Shown here piece after piece: positions 7,114 to 14,212 of a stretch of DNA of 64,000 bases; position 1 is the stretch's first letter; the number at the start of each line of letters is the position of its first letter. The DNA lies in NCBI RefSeq assembly GCF_020991005.1, contig NZ_JAJLLW010000007.1:124001-188000 (forward strand), given 5' to 3'. The translations under genes were made by a program, and so were the position numbers. Below the pieces are notes generated by a model. It was not told where the DNA came from. It made no database searches and saw nothing but the letters and a program-made list of their open reading frames with translations. Source of the DNA: Halomonas sp. CUBES01 (GTDB lineage: Bacteria > Pseudomonadota > Gammaproteobacteria > Pseudomonadales > Halomonadaceae).

Positions 7114-7578
7114 CTATCGATCCATCCGAGCCCGTTGCTCAGCCTGATCCAGAAGCACCGCACCGCTACCCGATTCGGCCAGTTTGTCGTCTGGGTTATA
7201 GAGCGGGCAACGGGTCATGCTCAGGCAGCCACAGCCGATGCAGCCCGCCAGGTTATCGCGCAGCTTCTGTAGGTAGGCAATCCGGCCATCAAGCATCTTC
7301 TGCCAGTTTTTTGAGAGCTGCTGCCAGTCTTCAACCGTCGGCGTGCGGTTGTTGGGCAGTGATTCAAAGGCCTGCTTTATCTCTTCCAGGCTGACACCGA
7401 CTTTCTGCGCGGCTTTGATCACCGAAATCCGCCTTAGCACTTCTGGTTTATAGCGGCGCTGATTGCCCGCATTGCGCCAGCTATGAATTAGCCCCTGCTG
7501 CTCGTAAAAGTGCAGGGTGCTGACGTTAATCCCGCAACGCTTGGCGACCTTGCCGACACTCCAGACAGCTTCTGCCAT
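7114..7578 (-). CDS. soxR: Redox-sensing MerR-family activator SoxR
   Basis: 154 residues, the same length as E. coli SoxR. The N-terminal MerR-type winged helix (WSVGKVAKRCGINVSTLHFYE) is followed by a dimerisation helix and the [2Fe-2S] cluster motif CIGCGCLSMTRC, giving Cys113, Cys116, Cys118 and Cys124. The ATG at 7578 is used rather than the preceding one because it matches the family start. SoxR senses redox-cycling compounds through cluster oxidation and twists over-long promoters into activity. A near-perfect SoxR box lies in the divergent intergenic space at 7627-7644, so the adjacent VOC gene is the likely target. Confidence 0.95.
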   Translation of the reverse strand: MAEAVWSVGKVAKRCGINVSTLHFYEQQGLIHSWRNAGNQRRYKPEVLRRISVIKAAQKVGVSLEEIKQAFESLPNNRTPTVEDWQQLSKNWQKMLDGRIAYLQKLRDNLAGCIGCGCLSMTRCPLYNPDDKLAESGSGAVLLDQAEQRARMDR

Positions 7579-7622
7579 CACTCACCCCTGAATATTTTTT
7601 ACTATTTTTCCGCAAAAACCGC

Positions 7623-7653
7623 TTTACCTCAAGTTAAGTTGAGGTTCTATCCT
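7623..7653 (+). promoter_or_regulatory. SoxR-activated promoter with SoxR box
   Basis: The palindrome CCTCAAGTTAAGTTGAGG (7627-7644) differs at one base from the E. coli soxS operator (CCTCAAGTTAACTTGAGG). It lies between -35 TTTACC (7623-7628) and -10 TATCCT (7648-7653), separated by 19 bases, the over-long spacing typical of MerR-family promoters. It faces the VOC gene starting at 7683; soxR lies on the other side. Confidence 0.9.
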
Positions 7654-7682
7654 TTCATTTCACTTAACGAAAGGAGACGCTT

Positions 7683-8108
7683 ATGTACTTGGAACACGTT
7701 AATTTGGTGGTTGCTGATATGGATGCCATGCTGAAATTTTACCGCGCCGTCTTCCCGCACTGGCGGATACGCGATGAGGGCCATGGCGAGTGGTATGGCA
7801 AGCCACGCAAATGGATACACTTTGGAGACGATGATCACTACCTGGCGCTAAGCGATCATGGGGAAGGGGAGAACCGTGATTTGAAAGGCCACAGCGTTGG
7901 GCTGGCCCACTTTGCCTATGTGACCGATAACCTCGATGCCGTTGTTACTCGATTAAACGAAGCGGGTTATGCCGTTGCCAAACCCGGCGCCCCAGAGCCG
8001 TTTCGCAAGAATGTCTATTTTGTCGATCCGGCCGGTTTTGAAGTAGAGTTTGTCGAGTATCTGAGTGACATTCCATCCGAGCGGAATTTAAACCGTGATG
8101 CTCAGTAA
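7683..8108 (+). CDS. VOC-fold (glyoxalase/bleomycin-resistance-like) protein, SoxR target
   Basis: 141 residues with two beta-alpha-beta-beta-beta units of the vicinal oxygen chelate fold: MYLEHVNLVVADMDAMLKFY, then GLAHFAYVTDNLDAV, ending with DPAGFEVEFVEY. Likely metal ligands are His5 and the Glu in EVEFVEY. AAAGGAG at about 7670-7676 gives a strong ribosome site. Members act as lyases, dioxygenases or antibiotic-binding proteins; the substrate cannot be told. Its place behind a SoxR-driven promoter points to detoxification of a redox-active or electrophilic compound. Confidence 0.88.
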   Translation: MYLEHVNLVVADMDAMLKFYRAVFPHWRIRDEGHGEWYGKPRKWIHFGDDDHYLALSDHGEGENRDLKGHSVGLAHFAYVTDNLDAVVTRLNEAGYAVAKPGAPEPFRKNVYFVDPAGFEVEFVEYLSDIPSERNLNRDAQ

Positions 8109-8328
8109 GGAACCTTGAGATAATTCGTCAATATTTGGTAAACACAGAAGCGATAAGGGGCGCGTCTGATGTCGCGTCCCTTCGGCTGTGCTGGAGAAAA
8201 AAGCGGCGAACTTTCGGAGGAATATTTGCGGTAAAGGAAATGGATGGTTTTGTATCAATATGGAATACGTAGGTGTTCCAACTGACTGGTTTCCTCTGCC
8301 GCTCCAAACTGGCGGCTGAGTCAATAAG

Positions 8329-8643
8329 CTATGGCTTAGCTCGTTCCAGCCAATAGCCAGGCTTTCGCGAGTGATGAGCAATGGCGATGACAACTGTTTC
8401 TGCTGGCAACTCAATCAAGACTAAATCGTACGGGAAGCGTTCCAGAATAAGGCGTTTTGCACCGGTATCTCCAGCTTTTTCAGGAAGAGGTGATAGGGGA
8501 ATAAAGTTTTCTTCAATAACGTCGATAGCGGCGTCAATAGCAGCGAAAAACTCAGCTCCGAGCCCAGGTTGCTCATGTTCATACCATGCTGCAGCCTCAA
8601 TCGCTTCCTGCGATGCTTCTTCCAGTATCCTTACCGTTCGCAC
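8329..8643 (-). CDS. RelE/ParE-superfamily toxin
   Basis: 104 residues with the ParE-type layout: N-terminal helices (EASQEAIEAAAWYEHEQPG, then FFAAIDAAIDVIEEN) and a C-terminal sheet (LILERFPYDLVLIEL, then VVIAIAHHSRKPGYW). The HxxRxPxYW ending is typical of this subgroup. It is the second gene of a minus-strand pair, two bases after its antitoxin. Members poison gyrase or cleave ribosome-bound mRNA; which applies cannot be told from sequence. Confidence 0.88.
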   Translation of the reverse strand: MRTVRILEEASQEAIEAAAWYEHEQPGLGAEFFAAIDAAIDVIEENFIPLSPLPEKAGDTGAKRLILERFPYDLVLIELPAETVVIAIAHHSRKPGYWLERAKP

Positions 8644-8645
8644 TG

Positions 8646-8882
8646 TTATTGGCCTAACCTCACTCGCATCTTGGATCGAAATTCTTCGCGGCTGAGCAGC
8701 GTGGCTTTTCCGCTTTTGACCTTGGACACACGGCGAACAATTTCATCGTTCCATGCTTGCTCGACAGAATCGTCACGGGGACCGTCGAGGCTCATTATGA
8801 GCTCACGGGCCAGCGCTGCCCGTTCCGACTCGGAGAGCGTCGAAATCTGGGAACGTAGGTGGTCTAATGTTTCCGCCGTCAT
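8646..8882 (-). CDS. Addiction-module antitoxin (PF09720-type)
   Basis: 78 residues: a helical N-terminus (LRSQISTLSESERAALARELIMSLDG) and the DSVEQAWNDEIVRRV stretch characteristic of the small putative addiction-module component family that pairs with ParE-like toxins. It precedes the toxin by two bases on the minus strand. A broken second copy of its central part lies at 12360-12437. Confidence 0.88.
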   Translation of the reverse strand: MTAETLDHLRSQISTLSESERAALARELIMSLDGPRDDSVEQAWNDEIVRRVSKVKSGKATLLSREEFRSKMRVRLGQ

Positions 8883-8981
8883 GGTGCCTCCACGAGTGCT
8901 TATTCAGCTATGCTATCCCGATTCAATGGCCCTAACAAGCCGGTCAACAGGATGTCAGCTACAGCTCAAAGGGAACATGCA

Positions 8982-9377
8982 ATGCTCGAACAAGTCGGCG
9001 GTGTAGAAATCCAGCCCAAGCATAGGGCAACGTGCCACTGCGGCATGGTGGTACTTGAGCTTGATCTGCCTGACGGCCTTGTCGACCCTAAAAGGTGTAA
9101 TTGCTCGATATGCAGGCGCAAAGGTGCGGTGATGGCCTATGTGCCCTTGAGTGGTCTTCGTGTTATCAGCGGCGCTGAGCAGCTAACGCTATATCAGTTC
9201 AATTCGGGGGTCGCAAAGCACTATTTCTGTTCCAACTGTGGCATCTACACGCACCATCAAACGCGCTCGAATCCCGAGATATATGGGTTCAATGTCGGGT
9301 GTTTGGAAGGTGTTAACCCGCATGACTTACCTGATCTTCCCGTCAGTGACGGTATCAACCATGAAGCAGACCAGTAG
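8982..9377 (+). CDS. GFA/CENP-V-fold zinc protein
   Basis: 131 residues from the ATG at 8982, chosen because AAAGGGA lies eight bases upstream; an upstream in-frame ATG at 8910 overlaps the antitoxin promoter region. Zinc-binding cysteines appear as CHCG, CNCSIC and CSNCG, the standard pattern of the glutathione-dependent formaldehyde-activating family. The biochemical role of most members is unproven; binding of S-hydroxymethyl-glutathione was reported for the founding member. It is followed by a nucleotidyltransferase stub. The same pair appears in mirror condition (broken GFA, intact nucleotidyltransferase) at 14 kb. Confidence 0.88.
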   Translation: MLEQVGGVEIQPKHRATCHCGMVVLELDLPDGLVDPKRCNCSICRRKGAVMAYVPLSGLRVISGAEQLTLYQFNSGVAKHYFCSNCGIYTHHQTRSNPEIYGFNVGCLEGVNPHDLPDLPVSDGINHEADQ

Positions 9378-9404
9378 CAGAAGGGGCCAGTGTTAGGTGT
9401 CGAA

Positions 9405-9485
9405 ATGGTTCATGAAGCAGTGATCACCAACCGGGTGAGGAATGATTCCGAGCGCATGGAGGCACTAGCCATATAGCGGCCACGC
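9405..9485 (+). pseudogene. Nucleotidyltransferase 5' stub
   Basis: ATG at 9405 opens a 23-codon frame (MVHEAVITNRV, then NDSERMEALAI) ending in TAG at 9474-9476. It aligns residue by residue with the N-terminus of the intact nucleotidyltransferase at 14213 (MEHDALIKEWL, then NDSARMEALKI). The similarity carries one more short stretch past the stop and then ends. It is a decayed copy lying just behind an intact GFA gene. Confidence 0.75.
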
Positions 9486-9500
9486 AGAAACTAACACTTC

Positions 9501-9725
9501 TCAGCGATGGCGAAACAGGTATCTTAGGATCGCCCGGATAAACTGTTGTTTAGCCTGACGCTGTTCCCGCTGCACCTTCTCAATATCGATACCTCCCAGC
9601 TCATCTTGGTACCTAAGCGGGATGGCTGACTTGTCGTCGACACCTTGTTTTTCTTCGTCTTCTTTATTAAGACGAGTTAACGGATCTCCGCTGTTAAAGT
9701 ACGGCTTGTGTTTTGAAACCATCAT
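9501..9725 (-). CDS. Small charged protein, unknown
   Basis: 74 residues from the ATG at 9725, chosen because a perfect GGAGGT (9733-9738) precedes it by seven bases; an in-frame ATG at 9740 sits on top of that site. The protein is hydrophilic in the first two thirds (KEDEEKQGVDDKSAIPLRYQDE) and ends in an amphipathic basic helix (QAKQQFIRAILRYLFRHR) that could bind membrane or nucleic acid. No family recognised. It is divergent from the LysR gene at 9845. Confidence 0.55.
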   Translation of the reverse strand: MMVSKHKPYFNSGDPLTRLNKEDEEKQGVDDKSAIPLRYQDELGGIDIEKVQREQRQAKQQFIRAILRYLFRHR

Positions 9726-9844
9726 GACCCTGACCTCCATAACGTCGCCCTGGGTATCAGGGCCGTTTGGGTTATCTCGCTATGTCAGGGACATGCTAGT
9801 ATTGTTCTATTACGCAAGCTATTCCATAAATGTGAGCGCAGACT

Positions 9845-10804
9845 TTGCAAAAAAGAACAGTCAAAAAGAGCAGGCAGCCCTCAATCTCTACACAGAAGAC
9901 ACGCAGTTACCTGGCGTGGAATGACTTTGAGGTTATTCTTGCCATCTCGACTGAAGGCTCTCTTTCTGGGGCCTCGCGAGCGCTGGGTGTCAGTCATGCA
10001 ACTGTTTTCCGGCGGCTGGGTGAAGTTGAGCAGCGTCTAGGCGTTACTCTCTTTGAGAGGAGCCGTACCGGTTATCGGCCTACGCTGGCAGGGGAAGAAC
10101 TTGCCGATACGGCTAGGGTCATGGATGAAGCAGCCCTGGCGGCGGAGCGTAAAGTCGCTGGTCGTGACCTGGAGCCCAGTGGTGAAATCTATACCACCAC
10201 AACGGACTCCTTACTGATGGGGTTGTTGGCACCTTTATTTACGCAATTCCGTTATAAATATCCAGCCATCGTGCTGGACGTTGCTATCTCTAATCAGTTG
10301 TTCAACCTGACTCGCCGGGAAGCGGACGTAGCTATTCGTCCCTCCAATCTTCCGCCTGAGAACTTGATTGGTCGACGGCTGACCACGATTGGCCAGGCTG
10401 TCTACGGGCATCGCAGCCTCGGCTTAACCCCAGGGGCCTCCATTGAGACCCTTGCGAACCAACCTTGGATTGGTGCAGGGCCACGATTGCAGGATTCAGC
10501 TCTAGACCAGTGGATGGACAAAAATGAGCTGAAGGCGGCCTGTGTCTACCGTGTGGATACCTTGGTCAGCATACTCAGCGCGATACATGCGCGAATGGGG
10601 CTCGCCGTCCTGCCGTGCTATTTGGCGGATGAAGATCCGGATATTATTCAGCTAAGCGACCCTATTCCCGAACTGGAATACGGGCTGTGGTTTCTTATGC
10701 ACCCAGACTTGAGAGGCGTTGTTAAAATTCACGCTTTGAAGGACTTTTTGACCGAGGCTATCCAGGCACAGAAGCAGCGCCTAGCTGGGCCTCTATTGAG
10801 TTAA
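9845..10804 (+). CDS. LysR-family transcriptional regulator
   Basis: 319 residues. The N-terminal winged helix is clear (FEVILAISTEGSLSGASRAL, then SHATVFRRLGEVEQRLGVTLF), followed by a linker helix and a periplasmic-binding-type effector domain to residue 310. TGA at 9833 closes the frame upstream, so the start must be TTG at 9845 or a non-standard codon near the tryptophan at residue 25; no good ribosome site is visible. It resembles the subgroup in which the first residues before the HTH are extended and basic. Target unknown; the divergent small gene and the HIT gene downstream are candidates. Confidence 0.88.
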   Translation: MQKRTVKKSRQPSISTQKTRSYLAWNDFEVILAISTEGSLSGASRALGVSHATVFRRLGEVEQRLGVTLFERSRTGYRPTLAGEELADTARVMDEAALAAERKVAGRDLEPSGEIYTTTTDSLLMGLLAPLFTQFRYKYPAIVLDVAISNQLFNLTRREADVAIRPSNLPPENLIGRRLTTIGQAVYGHRSLGLTPGASIETLANQPWIGAGPRLQDSALDQWMDKNELKAACVYRVDTLVSILSAIHARMGLAVLPCYLADEDPDIIQLSDPIPELEYGLWFLMHPDLRGVVKIHALKDFLTEAIQAQKQRLAGPLLS

Positions 10805-10861
10805 CCTGCATATTAAGTTGTCGCTGGACAATGGCGTATAAAGTGATATCAAGGACTGAAT

Positions 10862-11320
10862 ATGAACTGTATTTTTTGTGAAATCGTGGCCGGTAACGTT
10901 CCATGTCACAAGATATGGGAGGACGCCGATCACTTAGCCTTTCTTTCCATTTACCCGAATACGCCTGGGTTTTCAGTGGTCATCCCGAAGCGTCATGTTT
11001 CCAGCTATCTGTTCGCCCAAGATGACGATGTAGTGACGTCGCTGGTATTGGCTTCAAAGCGAGTGGTTTTGTTACTTGATGAAACATTGGATGATGTTGG
11101 TCGTACGGGAATGATATTCGAAGGCTATGGCGTGGATCATTTGCATGCGAAACTGTTCCCTATGCATGGAACGGGTCAACATTCAGCGTTCAAGCCCATT
11201 GCATCAAGCGTGGAAAAATACTTCCACAGCTATGAAGGCTACATTTCGTCTCATGACTATAAACGCGAAGACGATCACGTTTTAGCGGATCTTGCTGCCA
11301 AGATCAGGGCGAATGCTTAA
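10862..11320 (+). CDS. HIT-family nucleotide-binding protein, atypical triad
   Basis: 152 residues. The N-terminal CIFCEIVAGNVPCHKIWED, then LSIYPNTPGFSVVIPKRH is a standard HIT start. The histidine-triad segment reads DHLHAKLFPMHG, so the usual H-x-H-x-H-x-x has Lys at the third position. HIT proteins hydrolyse phosphoramidate or dinucleotide bonds using the middle His as nucleophile, which in this reading is H-A-K with the neighbouring residue altered; activity may be changed. The gene stands alone behind the LysR gene. Confidence 0.85.
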   Translation: MNCIFCEIVAGNVPCHKIWEDADHLAFLSIYPNTPGFSVVIPKRHVSSYLFAQDDDVVTSLVLASKRVVLLLDETLDDVGRTGMIFEGYGVDHLHAKLFPMHGTGQHSAFKPIASSVEKYFHSYEGYISSHDYKREDDHVLADLAAKIRANA

Positions 11321-11442
11321 CTGTGTCTGGCCTAGTGACACCTGTATATAGCGCCTTGTGCTAGTGAGAAGACGCTTGCTAACAAAGCGAGCGTGGGCTG
11401 CTGGCGTCATGCAAAACTCTACCAGTGCGGGGTATCGCGACC

Positions 11443-12321
11443 ATGTTTGACGATTTTGAGAAGCGCCGTATCCAAACCGGAGACGCCGAGATATTCGTAT
11501 GCCTCGGCGGGTCTGGTCCGCCGCTTTTGCTGTTGCACGGTTACCCTCAAAATCACGTGATGTGGCATGCGGTGGCAACGCAGCTACGCCACCATTTTAC
11601 GCTCGTGATACCCGACCTGCGGGGTTACGGTGAGAGCAAGGGGCCGGAACCCGATCCAGAGCACCACGGGTATTCCAAGCGCGCCATGGCCCAGGACATG
11701 GTGGAGGTCATGTCGGCGCTTGGGTATGAGCAATTTCTGCTCGCGGGCCATGATCGCGGCGCACGCGTGGGCTACCGGCTCGTGCTTGATCATCCCGAGC
11801 GGGTCTTGCGGCTTGCCGCACTCGATATTGTCCCGACCCTTGAGGTGTGGGAACGGATGAATAAAGATGTCGCCATGAGAACCTACCACTGGCCCTTTCT
11901 TGCCCAGCCGGCTCCCTTGCCCGAGCGGTTGATCGGCCACGATCCCGAGTTTTATTTGCGTCACCTACTGGCGCAGTGGGCAGGCCGACTGGAAGCTATC
12001 ACTGCTCCCGCGTTGGCCGAGTATATCCACCACTTCAATAAGCCATCCGTCATTGAGGCAACGTGCGAAGACTATCGCGCGGGGGCCACGGTTGACCTGG
12101 AACATGACCGGGCGGATCGCGATGCCGGTCGCCGGATTCAATGCCCTATGATGGTTGTCTGGGGCAGGGGGTTCCTCGCCGGGCAAGCTGAATCGCCGCT
12201 TAGCGTCTGGCGTGATTGGGCTGATGATGTACGCGAGGTCGCTCTAGACTGCGGGCATTTCGTGGCCGAAGAAGAACCGGATGCATGCGCCGTCGCTCTT
12301 CACAATTTTTTTGGTGAATAG
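11443..12321 (+). CDS. Alpha/beta hydrolase, fluoroacetate-dehalogenase-like
   Basis: 292 residues from ATG 11443; a GTG six codons earlier is possible. Family motifs are in place: oxyanion region LLLLHGYPQNHVMWH, DLRGYGES, nucleophile elbow GHDRGARVGYR (Asp nucleophile, then Arg), DYRAGATVD, acid region VVWG and the catalytic His in CGHFVAEE. An Asp nucleophile with the RG dyad and HGYPQ are typical of the fluoroacetate dehalogenase/epoxide hydrolase branch. The natural substrate cannot be told; many such genes are annotated this way without tested dehalogenase activity. Confidence 0.88.
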   Translation: MFDDFEKRRIQTGDAEIFVCLGGSGPPLLLLHGYPQNHVMWHAVATQLRHHFTLVIPDLRGYGESKGPEPDPEHHGYSKRAMAQDMVEVMSALGYEQFLLAGHDRGARVGYRLVLDHPERVLRLAALDIVPTLEVWERMNKDVAMRTYHWPFLAQPAPLPERLIGHDPEFYLRHLLAQWAGRLEAITAPALAEYIHHFNKPSVIEATCEDYRAGATVDLEHDRADRDAGRRIQCPMMVVWGRGFLAGQAESPLSVWRDWADDVREVALDCGHFVAEEEPDACAVALHNFFGE

Positions 12322-12359
12322 GCGGATCTGAATTCAATCCTTTAAGTTTAGCGCTACTT

Positions 12360-12437
12360 AAATTTCATCGTTCCAGGCTTGCTCGACAGAGTTTTCATGC
12401 CAATCGTTCAGATGCATCGTGGACTCGCGAGCCTGAG
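12360..12437 (-). pseudogene. Addiction-module antitoxin fragment
   Basis: Read on the minus strand this gives RESTMHLNDWHENSVEQAWNDEI, which aligns with RELIMSLDGPRDDSVEQAWNDEI of the intact antitoxin at 8646-8882. Nothing of the rest of the gene or of a toxin remains. Its nearest intact relative is 3.6 kb upstream on the same strand, so this is duplicated and decayed DNA. Confidence 0.75.
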
Positions 12438-12450
12438 CCACCGGGTTATT

Positions 12451-12479
12451 TTGACGCTATGACGCTGTGACGTCATAAT
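12451..12479 (+). promoter_or_regulatory. Promoter with overlapping palindromic operator of the RHH/RelE pair
   Basis: -35 TTGACG (12451-12456) and -10 CATAAT (12474-12479) are 17 bases apart. The perfect palindrome TGACGTCA (12468-12475) and two further TGACG/GACG half-sites overlap the spacer and -10, the normal place for autorepression by a ribbon-helix-helix antitoxin. Confidence 0.7.
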
Positions 12480-12509
12480 GTCAAGACGTTACCTCGTTCG
12501 GAGATTGCC

Positions 12510-12743
12510 ATGAGCGATACATCTAAGCGTTCTACGATTTATTTTGATCCGCAGTTACATGCTGCGCTGCGCCTGAAGGCCGCGCATACGCATCGTTCAC
12601 TGTCGGATATCGTCAACGATGCTGTTCGTGCGGCATTGGCTGAGGATCAGGAAGATTTGGCGGCATTTGAGGAACGAGTTTCCGAGCCCACCATGAGCTA
12701 TGAAGCCTTGCTGGACGATTTGAAGGCTCATGGCAAGTTATAA
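12510..12743 (+). CDS. Ribbon-helix-helix antitoxin
   Basis: 77 residues. The first 45 form a ribbon-helix-helix DNA-binding domain (STIYFDPQLHAALRLKAA, then RSLSDIVNDAVRAALAED). The acidic C-terminal tail (FEERVSEPTMSYEALLDDLKAHGKL) is the toxin-neutralising segment in this type. It overlaps the toxin start by 14 bases. The palindromic promoter upstream suggests autoregulation. Confidence 0.88.
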   Translation: MSDTSKRSTIYFDPQLHAALRLKAAHTHRSLSDIVNDAVRAALAEDQEDLAAFEERVSEPTMSYEALLDDLKAHGKL

Positions 12744-12993
12744 GCTGGTATTCAAAAAATCTGTCTCAAAGGATTTTCGGTCAATCCCCAATAAGGATGT
12801 TGCCCGTATTATGCAGCGTATAGAGGAACTGCCGTATAATACTCGTCCCATTGACAGTGAAAAGCTTTCAGGGCAAGAACGTTACCGGGTTCGGCAAGGG
12901 GTATACCGCATCATATATGAAGTGGTAGATGAATTGCTTGTCGTCACGGTTGTGAAGGTGGGGCACCGAAAACATGTCTATAAGCAAAGCTAA
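12730..12993 (+). CDS. RelE-family mRNA interferase toxin
   Basis: 87 residues of classic RelE size. The sheet is well conserved: YKLVFKKSVSKDFRSIP, then KLSGQERYRVRQGVYRIIYEV and VVTVVKVGHRKHVYK. The basic and aromatic residues of the active surface (Arg in RYRVR, His-Arg in GHRKHVY) are present, so ribosome-dependent mRNA cleavage is likely. The start overlaps the antitoxin gene. The TAA stop continues into an attC-like sequence (TAACGAGG to CGTTAAT at 13042) that I treat as doubtful. Confidence 0.9.
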   Translation: MASYKLVFKKSVSKDFRSIPNKDVARIMQRIEELPYNTRPIDSEKLSGQERYRVRQGVYRIIYEVVDELLVVTVVKVGHRKHVYKQS

Positions 12994-13080
12994 CGAGGCC
13001 CTGCAATAACGTTGCACTTGGGGCTTGAGACCGCCAATCGTTAATTCCATTAAATTGATTTTATCAAAAGGTCATCAATA

Positions 13081-13524
13081 ATGATCAACACCAAGATATA
13101 CAAGGCGGTTTACGAACTGGCGGAAAAGCTGATGAAGGCTGCCGCCAAGGATGACAGAGAAACATTTGATGCGCTATATGCCGAGTTGCGGGCAATCTGC
13201 GTTGATAACGAGAGCACCGATAAAGACCACCCGGAACAATGGGAAACCCTGGCGGACTTTACCGAAGAGCTGGAAGACGCGCTGGCGGGCTACGAAAAGG
13301 CCCTGGAAAAAGCCAACGTCATTGATTCCAACGACCATCGGGCTTCCATTGGTTTTTCCATGGCGATGTTGCAAGCTGAGGCAGGCCAGACCGACGCGGC
13401 TATCGCCAGTTTGCGACAGGCAGAAATCAGTGCGCAGGGCATTGAAGATGACGAGCTGAAAGCCGACATCGATGAACTTCTTGAAAAACTAACTACCGGC
13501 CAGGAACCCAATTTTGACCAATAA
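13081..13524 (+). CDS. TPR-like helical repeat protein, unknown
   Basis: 147 residues, acidic and almost entirely helical. Pairs of helices with TPR-like spacing (YEKALEKANVIDSNDHRASIGFSMAML, then AAIASLRQAEISA) suggest a small tetratricopeptide scaffold. No signal peptide. It overlaps the next gene by 11 bases, so the two are co-translated; TPR proteins usually mediate protein contacts, so a link with the DUF1456 protein is plausible but unproven. Confidence 0.75.
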   Translation: MINTKIYKAVYELAEKLMKAAAKDDRETFDALYAELRAICVDNESTDKDHPEQWETLADFTEELEDALAGYEKALEKANVIDSNDHRASIGFSMAMLQAEAGQTDAAIASLRQAEISAQGIEDDELKADIDELLEKLTTGQEPNFDQ

Positions 13525-13984
13525 CGATATTTTTCGCCGCATCCGCTACACCTTTGATTTAAAAGATAACACCATCGTGGATATCTTCGCGCTGGCAGAA
13601 GTGCCCGTTACCCAGCCGCAGGTGACGGCCTGGCTGAAAAAGGATGACGACGATGCCTTTGTCACGATGAAGAACAAGGAGCTGGCGGCGTTCTTGAACG
13701 GGTTTATCAGCTTCAAGCGTGGCAAGCGCGAAGGCCCGCAACCCGCGCCGGAAGCGCAACTGAACAACAACATGGTCTTCCAGAAGCTACGCATTGCGCT
13801 GAACATGAAAGCGGACGATATTCTGGAGGTCTTTGCGCTGGTCGGACTACCGTTGAGCCACCACGAACTCAGCGCCTTTTTCCGCAAGCCAAGCCACAAG
13901 AATTACCGTGAGTGCAAGGATCAGATGCTGCGCAATTTCTTGCTTGGCGTTCAGCGTCAGTTGCGGCCAAACCAAGACGTTTAA
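13514..13984 (+). CDS. DUF1456 protein, YehS-like
   Basis: 156 residues containing two tandem DUF1456 repeats, the same layout as E. coli YehS: NNDIFRRIRYTFDLKDNTIVDIF and later NNNMVFQKLRIALNMKADDILEVF, each followed by a W/F-K-K/P helix. The start is TTG at 13514 inside the preceding gene; no ATG fits the conserved N-terminus. The function of the family is unknown; the helical repeats suggest a binding protein. Confidence 0.88.
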   Translation: MTNNDIFRRIRYTFDLKDNTIVDIFALAEVPVTQPQVTAWLKKDDDDAFVTMKNKELAAFLNGFISFKRGKREGPQPAPEAQLNNNMVFQKLRIALNMKADDILEVFALVGLPLSHHELSAFFRKPSHKNYRECKDQMLRNFLLGVQRQLRPNQDV

Positions 13985-14019
13985 AACGTGACGTAAATTC
14001 AGACGCTTTCTGCGCTTGA

Positions 14020-14124
14020 ATCGCGGTGTTTATGGCTTCATGTCGGGCGCTCGGAAGACGTGAAACCCTTTGACTTGGATGATTTGCCAGTTAGCGACGG
14101 TATCAATTTTGGAGCTGATCTGTA
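14020..14124 (+). pseudogene. GFA-family gene, 3' remnant
   Basis: One frame gives RGVYGFMSGARK, and after a frameshift another gives VKPFDLDDLPVSDGINFGADL ending in TAA. Together these match the C-terminus of the intact GFA protein at 8982-9377 (IYGFNVGCLEG, then DLPDLPVSDGIN). The N-terminal zinc-binding part is gone. It lies directly ahead of the intact nucleotidyltransferase. The rest of 13985-14212 shows no gene. Confidence 0.75.
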
Positions 14125-14212
14125 ACAGGAGGGGTAGAGAACTACCACGCCCATATTTGGTTGGTTCTCGCCGTGTAGCAGCTCAAAATAGGCGCATTAG
14201 TAAGGTACTGAG

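Noticed and set aside
8569..9006. Plus-strand open frame across the toxin-antitoxin pair
   Set aside because: Antisense to both recognised TA genes and without a plausible product.
9392..9398. GTTAGGT, a perfect attC core-site heptamer after the GFA gene
   Set aside because: No matching RYYYAAC partner and no inverted repeat nearby; a heptamer alone occurs by chance.
11376..11410. attC-like ends: GCTAACAAAG followed by CTGGCGTCAT
   Set aside because: The right end lacks GTT, the spacing is only about 25 bases, and no paired arms join the two ends.
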